Position numbers and translations under genes: made by a program. DNA of 49,628 bases from Planctomycetaceae bacterium (lineage in GTDB: Bacteria > Planctomycetota > Planctomycetia > Planctomycetales > Planctomycetaceae), in contig JAKFWA010000052.1 in the NCBI GenBank assembly GCA_021732995.1, forward strand, positions 1-49,628, written 5' to 3'. The notes under the pieces are model-generated. The model had not been told where the DNA came from. It saw only the letters and a program-made list of their open reading frames with translations, and did no database searches. Below are positions 1 through 8,314 of the stretch, one piece after another. The stretch's first letter is position 1. The number at the start of each line of letters is the position of its first letter.

Positions 1-887
1 TCGGTGAGTGTTGATGATGTCGTGGCGTGGGTGAGTTCCACGGTGTCGTGGATCACGACGCCGTTGTGCTTCACGGTCATGCGTCCGTTCTTGATCTTCT
101 TGCCATCGGCGAACTGCGCGGCGGTGAAATCGATGTCATACGTCTGCCAGGACAGCGGTGGGAACGACATGTTGAGGTCTGGTTCCCGGATCGAGGGAAT
201 GCCGCCGCATTCGTGGTTGTGCGGCTTCAGTCCGAAGGAATTGAGCATCTGCACTTCGTAGCGGCTTTGCAGATACACGCCGCTGTTACCGCGACTTGGC
301 ACCAGCGGCCCGTAGGGAATCTGAAACTCCAGGTGCAGCGTACCGCTTTGATGTTTGAACTTGCTGGTTGCTCCCTGCATCAGCAAGCCGTCGCTGGTTA
401 CGCGACCGTTTTCGAATTGGTCAGCGTTCTTGCCGTCGAACAAGACCACGGCGCCTTTCGGCGGCTTGGCTCCCAGCGTGGAACTCTTGCGGACGACTCG
501 CTGCAGCCGGGCGACTTCCTTGCCGCCGGTGATGAGTATCATCGCACCATCCTTCACGGTGGCTGAGTAGTCGCCCATTTGAATGCGGGTGAAGCTGTCT
601 CCCGTCGAGCCTTCATAGGGCGGGACTTCCTTGCCGTCCCAGCCATCACCGGGCAACCCCTTGGCTCGCCACAACGCGTGGAAATTGCCTTTGCCCAAGG
701 CGATGATCTGTATGCCCAGTTTCTTCGTGCCACCAGACAGAGACACCTCGCCGACGTACTCGCCCTGGACCGCAAAGTCTGGATCATCCGGGGTGGATTC
801 TTTCGGTTGATCTGCCAGCAGCGCGACAGGTAGACACGAAGCTGTCCCACAGAGAAATAGCAGCCACGCACGGATCCAGCTTCGCAT
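1..887 (-). CDS. DUF1080 (3-keto-disaccharide hydrolase family) exported protein, 3' end outside window
   Basis: Reading the minus strand from the ATG at 885-887 gives an uninterrupted frame to the window edge (about 295 residues); the C-terminus lies outside. Residues 1-25 form a signal peptide (MRSWIRAWLLFLCGTASCL then VALLA). The middle carries the DUF1080 jelly-roll signature: 'VVLFDGKNADQFEN', 'LHLEFQIPYGP' and 'SRGNSGVYLQSRYEVQMLNS' are the usual strand motifs. The family is known for 3-keto-disaccharide and 3-keto-glucoside hydrolysis and is strongly expanded in Planctomycetota. The downstream Gfo/Idh/MocA oxidoreductase on the same strand fits a shared sugar-degradation role, since such oxidoreductases make or consume 3-keto sugars; that link is inference. 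Substrate unknown. Confidence 0.88.
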   Translation of the reverse strand, partial: MRSWIRAWLLFLCGTASCLPVALLADQPKESTPDDPDFAVQGEYVGEVSLSGGTKKLGIQIIALGKGNFHALWRAKGLPGDGWDGKEVPPYEGSTGDSFTRIQMGDYSATVKDGAMILITGGKEVARLQRVVRKSSTLGAKPPKGAVVLFDGKNADQFENGRVTSDGLLMQGATSKFKHQSGTLHLEFQIPYGPLVPSRGNSGVYLQSRYEVQMLNSFGLKPHNHECGGIPSIREPDLNMSFPPLSWQTYDIDFTAAQFADGKKIKNGRMTVKHNGVVIHDTVELTHATTSSTLT

Positions 888-992
888 GGTCAAGTATCCT
901 CAAAACATGGGGAGCGTCACGAATCTAATACTTCGAGAGAAGCACTTGTCATGTAATTTCATACTGCGCGTTTGAGATCTCAAATACGCAGC

Positions 993-2300
993 TTATACCT
1001 TCTCGGGGAGTTCGTACCCTTTGCGTCGCGGTCGATCGAGTAATTGATTGGCTTCATCATCGCCGACGAACTTTTCAGCTGCCGGATCCCAGTTCAGATT
1101 GCGACCAAGTCGTCGGCCGATGTTGCCCAAATGGAAGATCGTAGCCGTGCGATGGCCGGCTTCCACGTCCGCAACCGGCGGCTTTTTGGAGTTAATACTG
1201 TCAAGCCAGTTGTTGATATGTGCGACGGTATAAGACGGGCCGTCCGGGAGCTGCACGTTCTCGATCAGGTCCTTCGGATTGGAATGGACGCTGCCGCGAC
1301 GGATTTCCACTTTGCCTTTCTCGCCAATGAAGATGGCTCCGCTGATCGCTCCGGTACTCAGTTCAAAGCGAGTTCCGTTGGCGTATTCGAACGCCAGTGA
1401 CGGGCGGCGGCAGAGTTGCCAGCCGCGGTCGCGCGATTCGGGAGTGGTATAACGCGGCAGGTCGAGTGGCGGGCCGTCAACGAGCACCTTTACCGGGCCG
1501 GAAGCGTCCATGCCAAGTGCCCACTGCACTTGATCAAACGCATGGCCGCCCCAGTTCCCCATGTTGCCGGTGCTGAAGTCGCGACTCTCCATCCAACCCG
1601 GATTGCCTTCGCATTCAAAGAGGTTCGCATGATACGGCAGCAACGGCGAAGGACCGCACCACACGTCCCAATCAAGCTCCGCAGGAACGGGTTCCGCAGG
1701 CAGATCGACAATCCATGGACTGTTGAGGTTTGGGCCGATCACCTGTTTGACGTGTCCGATCGCACCACTGCGTACCAGCGCGCAACCGTCGCGATTGGGA
1801 ACCGTCGACCGCTGCTGACTGCCGACTTGCACGATGCGCTGATACTTGCGAGCGGCTTCGACCATGCGTCGTCCTTCGACCACGCACATCGTCATGGGCT
1901 TCTCAACATACACGTGCTTGCCCGCCTGGCAGGCCGCAATCGCGATGAGCGCGTGCCAATGTTCGGGCGTTGCGATCATCACCGCGTCGACGTCCTTGCG
2001 ATCAAGCACCTGCCGATAATCCTGCGTGATGTCTTTGTCTGAGATACCAACCCTCCGTGCGACGGCTGCTGCCCGTCCCCGATGGACGTCGCACGCCGCG
2101 ACGACTCGAATCCGCGGTGGTAATCCGCAGTCCAGGTAGTTGAAGCCGCGGCGACCGCAGCCGATCACGGCCAGGCCCAGACGGTCATTCGCAGCGGGTT
2201 GATCATCGCTACTCAGCACTTGGCTTGGGATCAACAGCGGCAACGCGGCAGCGACTACCCCTTGCCGCAGAAAATCTCGACGAGGCAAATCGAATTTCAT
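993..2300 (-). CDS. Gfo/Idh/MocA family oxidoreductase with Tat signal
   Basis: This 435-residue NAD(P)-dependent oxidoreductase probably acts outside the cytoplasm. The N-terminus has a twin-arginine signal (PRRDFLRQG, residues 6-14) followed by a hydrophobic stretch. A Rossmann fold follows, with the dinucleotide loop GCGRRG at 47-52. The family hallmark EKP is at 133-135, where the lysine is catalytic in known members. The C-terminal half is the usual alpha/beta substrate domain ('GNWGGHAFDQVQWALG'). Tat-exported members of this type are abundant in Planctomycetota and act on sugars or cyclitols; the substrate here cannot be read from sequence. It lies 105 nt before the DUF1080 gene on the same strand, so the two may be co-transcribed. 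Confidence 0.9.
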   Translation of the reverse strand: MKFDLPRRDFLRQGVVAAALPLLIPSQVLSSDDQPAANDRLGLAVIGCGRRGFNYLDCGLPPRIRVVAACDVHRGRAAAVARRVGISDKDITQDYRQVLDRKDVDAVMIATPEHWHALIAIAACQAGKHVYVEKPMTMCVVEGRRMVEAARKYQRIVQVGSQQRSTVPNRDGCALVRSGAIGHVKQVIGPNLNSPWIVDLPAEPVPAELDWDVWCGPSPLLPYHANLFECEGNPGWMESRDFSTGNMGNWGGHAFDQVQWALGMDASGPVKVLVDGPPLDLPRYTTPESRDRGWQLCRRPSLAFEYANGTRFELSTGAISGAIFIGEKGKVEIRRGSVHSNPKDLIENVQLPDGPSYTVAHINNWLDSINSKKPPVADVEAGHRTATIFHLGNIGRRLGRNLNWDPAAEKFVGDDEANQLLDRPRRKGYELPEKV

Positions 2301-2431
2301 GGCGGTTCCGATTGCTCAAAGTGTTCAACGGAAGAGGTCGCGGTGTTGATACCAGACTGCCCTCGGCTGTCCTCTGCAAGTCCACCGCGCGATGATCAGG
2401 GGTTGGAAGCTCGCTGCCTTGCGTCTTCTGA

Positions 2432-3484
2432 CTACGGTTTCAGGTGTTGCGTGACGTGCTCGCGATCGACCGGAGCGATCACGCCGCGTTCCGTGATGAT
2501 TCCGGCAATCAGTGCTGCAGGAGTGACATCGAAAGCGGGATTCCAGACTTTCACAGAATCGGGCACGGTCTGTTTGCCGAAGCCGTGAGTGATCTCAGCG
2601 GCCGACCGTTCTTCGATGGGGATGCCCGCGCCGGAATCGAGTGTCAGGTCGAACGTGCTGGACGGGGCGGCCACGTAGAACGGGATGCCGTGAGCCTTCG
2701 CCAGCACCGCGACCGAGTACGTGCCGACCTTGTTGGCGACGTCACCATTGGCGGCGATCCGGTCGGCGCCGACGACGACTGCTGAGACTTTACGATCGCG
2801 CATCAGCAGCGCGGCCATCGAGTCACAAACGACGGTCACGGGAATGCCGCGCTGGTGGCATTCCCAGGCAGTGAGCCGTGCTCCCTGCAGCAGCGGCCGG
2901 GTCTCGTCAGCGAAGACTTGAAGTTTCTTGCCAGCCGCGACAGCTGCGAAGATGACGGACAGTGCCGTGCCGTCTCCGGCCGTCGCCAGACCGCCTGCGT
3001 TGCAGTGAGTCAGTACGCCGCCGCGATCGGGCATCAACGCCGCACCGTGCTGGCCCATCGCCGTGCACATCTTGCGGTCTTCCGCCTCAATCGCCTGAGC
3101 CTCGTCCAGCAGGCGGCGAGCAATCGCGGCCGGTGTCTCGGTTGGAAGGCTGGCGGCGACGTCACGCAGGCTGTCCAGCGCCCAGAACAGATTGACCGCA
3201 GTCGGCCGGCTGGTCGCGAGATATTGCAGGACATGTTGGAGTCTGGCGTCGAACTCGGGGCGGGCGGCTTTCAGAAAATCCTGAATCCCGACGATCACTC
3301 CGTAGGCCGCCGCGCAGCCGATCGCGGGAGCTCCCCGCACGCGCAAGGCACGAATCGCCTCCCAGACCTGCTCAACGGTTTGCAGGTCGATTTCGACAAA
3401 CTCGCCGGGCAATCGAGTCTGGTCGATCAGCCGCAAGACGCCGGGAAGATCGCCGATCCAACGCAAAGTCGCAGGCTGAGCCAT
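2432..3484 (-). CDS. mtnA: S-methyl-5-thioribose-1-phosphate isomerase
   Basis: The 350-residue product is of normal family length. MtnA converts 5-methylthioribose-1-phosphate to methylthioribulose-1-phosphate in cytosolic methionine salvage. Signatures include RGAPAIG (50-56), HCNAGGLAT with the catalytic cysteine at 161, ADETRPLLQGARLTAWE (192-208), and GADRIAANGD with the catalytic aspartate at 241; these correspond to Cys160/Asp240 of the characterised Bacillus enzyme. The C-terminus has 'VAAPSSTFD' and 'IPIEER', also typical. No other salvage genes are adjacent, so in this window it appears as a single gene. The paralogous eIF2B-like and ribose-1,5-bisphosphate isomerases are less likely, given full conservation of the MtnA motifs. 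Confidence 0.95.
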   Translation of the reverse strand: MAQPATLRWIGDLPGVLRLIDQTRLPGEFVEIDLQTVEQVWEAIRALRVRGAPAIGCAAAYGVIVGIQDFLKAARPEFDARLQHVLQYLATSRPTAVNLFWALDSLRDVAASLPTETPAAIARRLLDEAQAIEAEDRKMCTAMGQHGAALMPDRGGVLTHCNAGGLATAGDGTALSVIFAAVAAGKKLQVFADETRPLLQGARLTAWECHQRGIPVTVVCDSMAALLMRDRKVSAVVVGADRIAANGDVANKVGTYSVAVLAKAHGIPFYVAAPSSTFDLTLDSGAGIPIEERSAAEITHGFGKQTVPDSVKVWNPAFDVTPAALIAGIITERGVIAPVDREHVTQHLKP

Positions 3485-3915
3485 CGTGAACTATTCCGAA
3501 AAGACGAGGTAACGAACGACGCCGAGTTGTAGCTCAAGTTCGCGTTGCGGGACCCTCAACGGCGGCAAGATGACGGGGCGAACTACTCCGCGGCGACTGT
3601 TCAGCTGGTAGTTCGGGCGGGAGACACGCGACTTCTCAAAACATTGAGTGATCGGTCTAGGACTGTCTTCCGATAAGTGGTATGAGGCCGCGCGCGAGTA
3701 CGTTCATCTTCATGCGTCATCATCTCGAATTCCTGTCGGCAGCGCGTTCCTCGCCATCACCTCTCTGCTTCACATCATCTGGATTCTCACATCTCGTCTG
3801 CGGGCCAAGTCGTCGCAGTTCTCCGTGAGATCTCTGCACCCACGTTTAGCCGCTGAGTCGGTCTCATCGCACCACTGCGCCGCGAACTCCGTGTTTTTAC
3901 GGAGGGGAGCCGGTT
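3485..3915. other. 431-nt divergent intergenic region between mtnA and the acyl-CoA synthetase gene
   Basis: The region should hold promoters for both neighbours. A weak 95-codon plus-strand frame starting at 3648 overlaps the next gene and lacks a good ribosome-binding site, so I do not call it. The sequence upstream of 3916 contains ACGGAGGGGAGC, a strong Shine-Dalgarno for that gene. I recognise no clear sigma-70 promoter or hairpin. Confidence 0.5.
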
Positions 3916-5643
3916 ATGAGCGCCGTTCGAGTTGATGCTCAGCGCGACTGGTCTGCGCTGATGGTGCCTACGCAACCGGTGTGGGACGCTCCCCACGAAC
4001 CCTGGCACGATTCCTATTCGCCCGGCGTTCCGCCCGGCATCGACTTTCAGCCGCTGCGCGTCGAACAACTGCTGCTGAAAGCGGCGGATACGTTCCCGGA
4101 CCGGATCGCGGTGCGGTACTTCGCAGCCGCCTGGAGTTATCAGAAACTGCTGGATCAGGTGCAGCGCGTCGCAGCTCATCTTTCGGCCAGCGGTATCCGC
4201 GCGGGCGATCGCGTGATGCTGGTGCTGCCCAACTGTCTGGAGTTTGTGGCTTTGTGGTTCGGACTCCATTGGATCGGGGCTGAGGTTGTGCCCGCGAATC
4301 CGCTGCTGTCCGCTCCGGAACTGGCCGCTCTGGCGAAGAAGTGTCATGTCAAAGCAGTCGCGGGCATCGACGTGCGTTTGAAGAACGTCGCCGAGATGAC
4401 CCGCATCGCCAACGTTCCGTTGCTGATCGTGGCCAGCCTGTCGCCGTACTTGCCGCTTTACATGCGATTGCCTTATCAGTTGCAGAAGTTGCGGCAGGGG
4501 CGGTGCCGCGTGACTCCGGAAACCCGAGTCATCAAGTTTCATGAACTCGTCGAAGGTGGCGTGCGGATCGAGAATCCGCTGCTGCGAGATGTCGATCAAC
4601 CCGCCGTGCTGCAGCCAACCGGCGGCACGACGGGAACTCCGAAAGTCGCCGTCCTGACGCACCGCAACCTGTGCGCGAATGTGGCTCAGCTGCACGTCTG
4701 GTGCGGCATGAAACCAGGCGTCGAAACCTTTTTGTCGGTGCTGCCGTTCTTCCATATTTATGGGGCAACGTGCGCGATGCTGTCGCCGCTGGCGGGCGGT
4801 TCGACGCTATTGCTGCAGGCCCGTTTCGATGCTTCGCGAACTCTGGCTCTGCTGCAGAAGTGGAAGGCCACAACGGCGTTGCTGGTGCCATTCATGATGG
4901 CTTCCCTGAACGAGGAAATGCGTCGCAAGGGCACTCGGCTACAGCATTTGAAGATCTGCATGTCCGGCGCGTCGCCGTTGAGTTCTCAAGTGGCGAAAGA
5001 GTTTCAGGCGCTGACCGGAGCCGCCATCGCAGAGGGTTTCGGGCTGTCCGAAGCGTCGCCCGTGACTCACTCCAATCCGATGGATGGTAGCGGCAAGATC
5101 GGCAGCATCGGCCTGCCACTGCCGAATACCGAAGTCCGTATTGTCGATTTGGAAACCGGTCGGCGGGATGTCGCGGCTGGCGAAGTTGGGGAGCTAATTG
5201 TGCGTGGTCCGCAGATCATGCGGGGCTACCTGGACGATCCGGCCGAGACGGCGATCGCCTTACGGGACGGCTGGCTGTTCACCGGCGACCTGGTGCGCGC
5301 CGATGCGAACGGCTTCTTCCAGATCGTGGATCGCAAGAAGGACATGCTGAAGTCGGGCGGTCTGAACGTGTATCCGACCGAAGTTGAGCACGTCGTCCTG
5401 CAACATCCGGCGGTTGCCCGTTGTGCCGTCGTGGGTGAAGCTGACCCCAAATACGGTGAGGTCGTAGTCGCCTGGGTGGTTCTGAAGCCGCACGCCACTC
5501 TTTCAACGGAAGAGCTGCGGGAGTTCTGTCGGCACGAGCTAGCGTCCTACAAGCTGCCGAAAATCGTTCGGTTGTGTGAATCGCTGCCAGAAAACTTCCT
5601 CGGCAAGGTGCGCCGAGTCGAACTGCGCGGCCGCGCGGCTTGA
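3916..5643 (+). CDS. AMP-dependent long-chain acyl-CoA synthetase-like ligase
   Basis: This 575-residue member of the ANL superfamily would activate a carboxylate to an acyl-adenylate and transfer it to CoA. The phosphate-binding loop 'PTGGTTGTPK' lies around residues 234-243. Then come the A5-type motif 'AEGFGLSEASP', the 'LFTGDL' A7 motif, the hinge 'DRKKDMLKSGGLNVYP', and the C-terminal catalytic lysine in 'NFLGKVRR'. Length and motif order match FadD-like long-chain fatty acid ligases, and 'FFHIYG' is typical of them, but chain length and substrate are inferred. The start follows a strong GGAGGGGAGC site. It stands alone, 148 nt before mreB on the same strand. Confidence 0.88.
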   Translation: MSAVRVDAQRDWSALMVPTQPVWDAPHEPWHDSYSPGVPPGIDFQPLRVEQLLLKAADTFPDRIAVRYFAAAWSYQKLLDQVQRVAAHLSASGIRAGDRVMLVLPNCLEFVALWFGLHWIGAEVVPANPLLSAPELAALAKKCHVKAVAGIDVRLKNVAEMTRIANVPLLIVASLSPYLPLYMRLPYQLQKLRQGRCRVTPETRVIKFHELVEGGVRIENPLLRDVDQPAVLQPTGGTTGTPKVAVLTHRNLCANVAQLHVWCGMKPGVETFLSVLPFFHIYGATCAMLSPLAGGSTLLLQARFDASRTLALLQKWKATTALLVPFMMASLNEEMRRKGTRLQHLKICMSGASPLSSQVAKEFQALTGAAIAEGFGLSEASPVTHSNPMDGSGKIGSIGLPLPNTEVRIVDLETGRRDVAAGEVGELIVRGPQIMRGYLDDPAETAIALRDGWLFTGDLVRADANGFFQIVDRKKDMLKSGGLNVYPTEVEHVVLQHPAVARCAVVGEADPKYGEVVVAWVVLKPHATLSTEELREFCRHELASYKLPKIVRLCESLPENFLGKVRRVELRGRAA

Positions 5644-5791
5644 GCGTCGTCGCAGGCGCGAGTCCACCTGCGAAAGCCCTATTGCCCCAGTTCTGGTCCC
5701 GGCTAATACTCTGCCGGGCGGAAAGCCGGGCATGGATGGCCGGGCTGCGCTCGTCGGCTTCTCTTCTCTCACCATGGATGGTTAGGGACGC

Positions 5792-6841
5792 ATGTGGAAC
5801 TGGATGCGTCAGCGGCTTTGCCCCGATCTGGCTATTGATTTGGGGACGGCGAACACGCTTGTCAGCGTGCAGGGTGAAGGTGTCGTGTTGAACGAACCCT
5901 CGGTCGTTGCGCTGCAGAAGGGCACGCGCCGAGTACTCGGTAAGGGCGTCGCCGTAGGCAAGCTGGCGAAGCAGATGCTGGGCCGCACTCCCGAATCAAT
6001 CACGGCCGTGCGACCATTGCAGGATGGCGTCATCACAGACTTCGAGCTATGCGAGGTCATGCTGCGCTACTTTATTCAGAAGGCCAGCCGGCATGTGCGT
6101 GGCATGCGTCCACGAGTCATCATCGCCATTCCCGGCGGAATCACGCCTGTTGAGAAAAGGGCGGTATTTAATAGTGCGGAACGTTCGGGTGCCGGACGCG
6201 TATTCCTGATCGAGGAATCGAAAGCTGCCGGAATCGGCGCAGGGCTGCCGATCTCCGAGCCAATGGCCAGTATGGTCTGCGACATTGGCGGCGGAACGTC
6301 AGACGTCGCGATCTTCAGCTTAGGCGAGATCGTGGTCGCGGAAACTGTGCGCGTCGCTGGTGACGAACTCGACGAAGCGATTGTCGAGTATCTGAAACAA
6401 CACTTCAGCCTGAAGATCGGCTCGCAGACCGCTGAGCAGATCAAGCTGCGTCTCGGCAGCGCGTTCCCGTTGGAGCAGGAGCTGACCTCCGAAGTCCGCG
6501 GGCTCGACACCATCAGCGGCGTGCCTCGCAAAGCCGTCGTGACGAGCGAAGAAATCCGTGAAGCGCTGAAACCGCCGCTGGCCTCGATCATCGCGTGTGC
6601 GAAGTCGGCGATTGAGCGCTGCAAGCCGGAACTCGTCTCGGACATTGTGGACAACGGTTTGGTGCTCACGGGTGGCGGAGCGTTGCTACGCGGTCTGGAT
6701 CGGCTGATGCAGGAGCAACTCGGCGTCCCGGTGCGAGTGGCCGACGAGCCGCTGTTCACGGTTGCTCGCGGCGCGGCGATCTGCCTGGAACACCTCAACG
6801 AGTGGCGTGACCGCTTCGATACCGGTGACCGCGCTGCCTGA
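5792..6841 (+). CDS. mreB: Rod shape-determining protein MreB
   Basis: This 349-residue bacterial actin polymerises under the inner membrane and guides lateral cell-wall synthesis. The actin-fold motifs are in place: phosphate 1 loop 'LAIDLGTANTLV' near residue 15, 'VVIAIPGGITPVEKRA' with 'RVFLIEESKAAGIGAGLPI', phosphate 2 'MVCDIGGGTSDVAIFS', and the adenosine motif 'NGLVLTGGGALLRG'. The N-terminus WNWMRQRL could act as a short amphipathic membrane helix. An AGGGA sequence precedes the ATG. mreC follows after 35 nt and mreD after a further 10 nt, the classic mreBCD order. The gene matters because many Planctomycetota lack mreB and the phylum commonly lacks ftsZ. Confidence 0.95.
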   Translation: MWNWMRQRLCPDLAIDLGTANTLVSVQGEGVVLNEPSVVALQKGTRRVLGKGVAVGKLAKQMLGRTPESITAVRPLQDGVITDFELCEVMLRYFIQKASRHVRGMRPRVIIAIPGGITPVEKRAVFNSAERSGAGRVFLIEESKAAGIGAGLPISEPMASMVCDIGGGTSDVAIFSLGEIVVAETVRVAGDELDEAIVEYLKQHFSLKIGSQTAEQIKLRLGSAFPLEQELTSEVRGLDTISGVPRKAVVTSEEIREALKPPLASIIACAKSAIERCKPELVSDIVDNGLVLTGGGALLRGLDRLMQEQLGVPVRVADEPLFTVARGAAICLEHLNEWRDRFDTGDRAA

Positions 6842-6876
6842 AGTCTTTGAATGGCCGTTGAACGGAAAGTGGATTC

Positions 6877-7830
6877 ATGCACTCGGGCTCGCACAGCACT
6901 GCGAACAAGGCACTTCTGGCATCACTCGGTGCCGGAATCCTGCTGTGCTGCCTGCCTGCCTCCGCCACGAATCAGGTGCGCGAGTTGGCTCGTCTGCTCC
7001 TGCTGCCCGGCCAGAAGGGAGCACTCGCGGTTCTCGAACGAACTCGAACAGCCGCGACATCGTTATTGAGTTCCGAACTGCAGAAGCAGCAGGCAGAACT
7101 TGCGAGCTTGAAGTCCGAACTGCGCGAATCAAAAACGCGGGAACAGCAAGCACTGCTCATTGCGACGAACGCTCAGCAGCAACTGGCCGACGCACGCCGT
7201 CAACCGCCTCAGGTACAGGTCACCAAAGGTGAGCCGCTGTTCGCCCTGCGAGCGATCGAAGCGCATGTCGTCGGTCGCGAACTCGCGGGACTGTGGCGAG
7301 CCAAACGTATTCTGGACGCCGGTTCGAAAGCCGGTGTGCAGGACGAGCAATGGGTGGTTGATGGCTCCTCGCTGGCGGTCGATCAAGGCGAAGTTCAGAA
7401 CGTGGCGCCCGGTCAAATGGTTTTCGCCGGGCGGACCATTGTGGGCCGCATCGCCGAATCGGGACAGCACGTCAGCTCGGTGGAACTCATCACCGATCGA
7501 CGTTTCCGGGCGCAGGCCAAGATCGGTCGGCGAAGCGGCAACCGCATTCAGTTCTCAAGCGTCGGGCTGCTGGAAGGCGACGGCAACGGTCAGTGCCGAA
7601 TGAAGCTGCCGGACGCTGCCGAGTCCGTGGCCGTGGGCGACTACGTGTATTCGGTGCCGACCGAAACATCCTTCGAGGCACCCATGCTGTTTGGCGAAGT
7701 CATCGCGGCACATCAGAACTCGCTGCAGTGGGAAATCGTCGTCAAACCGGCGGCCGATCCGGCTCAACTGCGAACAGTGCAGGTCCTGACTCCGGTGCTG
7801 AACCCCGAACGACTCATCGGTCGCAAGTAA
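6877..7830 (+). CDS. mreC: Rod shape-determining protein MreC
   Basis: The 317-residue product is a periplasmic scaffold linking MreB filaments to the wall-synthesis machinery. Residues 12-30 are a hydrophobic membrane anchor or signal (ALLASLGAGILLCCLPASA). Residues of about 60-115 form a Gln/Glu/Leu-rich coiled coil ('SSELQKQQAELASLKSELRE'), the known MreC dimerisation helix. The rest is the two-lobed beta domain with 'GVQDEQWVVDG', 'VFAGRTIVGRIAESGQHVSSVELITD' (split here) and 'GDYVYSVPTE'. Sequence conservation with well-studied MreC proteins is modest, so the name rests on architecture plus position between mreB and mreD. Confidence 0.88.
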   Translation: MHSGSHSTANKALLASLGAGILLCCLPASATNQVRELARLLLLPGQKGALAVLERTRTAATSLLSSELQKQQAELASLKSELRESKTREQQALLIATNAQQQLADARRQPPQVQVTKGEPLFALRAIEAHVVGRELAGLWRAKRILDAGSKAGVQDEQWVVDGSSLAVDQGEVQNVAPGQMVFAGRTIVGRIAESGQHVSSVELITDRRFRAQAKIGRRSGNRIQFSSVGLLEGDGNGQCRMKLPDAAESVAVGDYVYSVPTETSFEAPMLFGEVIAAHQNSLQWEIVVKPAADPAQLRTVQVLTPVLNPERLIGRK

Positions 7831-7840
7831 GGAGCTTCAG

Positions 7841-8314
7841 ATGCTGCGATTGCTGGTCGTCGGCGTGGCGAGCTACCTGGCTTTGGTGGCAGAAACGACT
7901 TGCCTGCGCGAACTGCTACCCGAGATGTCTGCGCCACTGTGCGTGTGGGGCCTGCTGCCGCTGCTAGCGGCTTCGTCGAATGGCGCCGGGCCAGTGCTGA
8001 TCGCTGCGGGACTCGGTCTACTGGTCGATGCGTCCGGTCCCGGCCCGCTGGGAGTTGCCGTGTGCATCAGCTCCGCAACGACGTCGCTGCTGCAACGGTT
8101 CGTCAGCCTCGACTCACTGTCCTCTACCGTACGCGTCGGACTGATGAGTTCTGCTACCGCCACGCTGCTGGGCATGGCGTCGTTCGTCGCCAGTTCACTC
8201 CTGACCCCCGGACCGGTCGAGCCTTCAGCGCTCTTCTGGCAGCTCGGTGCCGGTGCGCTGCTGGCTGGAACCTGGTCCGCTGCCGTCTCGCGAGTGATCA
8301 GTCCGCGGCACTGA
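7841..8314 (+). CDS. mreD: MreD-like rod shape-determining membrane protein
   Basis: This is a 157-residue, very hydrophobic protein with about five predicted membrane helices, starting 'LLVVGVASYLALVAETTCL'. The size and topology fit MreD, and its place 10 nt after mreC behind a strong AAGGAG site supports the call. MreD sequences are poorly conserved, so there is no diagnostic motif. Its last 17 nt overlap the 3' end of the large RTX gene on the opposite strand, leaving no room for a terminator between them. No mrdA (PBP2) or rodA follows, unlike many mre operons. Confidence 0.82.
   Translation: MLRLLVVGVASYLALVAETTCLRELLPEMSAPLCVWGLLPLLAASSNGAGPVLIAAGLGLLVDASGPGPLGVAVCISSATTSLLQRFVSLDSLSSTVRVGLMSSATATLLGMASFVASSLLTPGPVEPSALFWQLGAGALLAGTWSAAVSRVISPRH

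Noticed and set aside
3648-3935. 95-codon plus-strand gene before the acyl-CoA synthetase
   Set aside because: No ribosome-binding site, no domain, and it overlaps a well-supported start.
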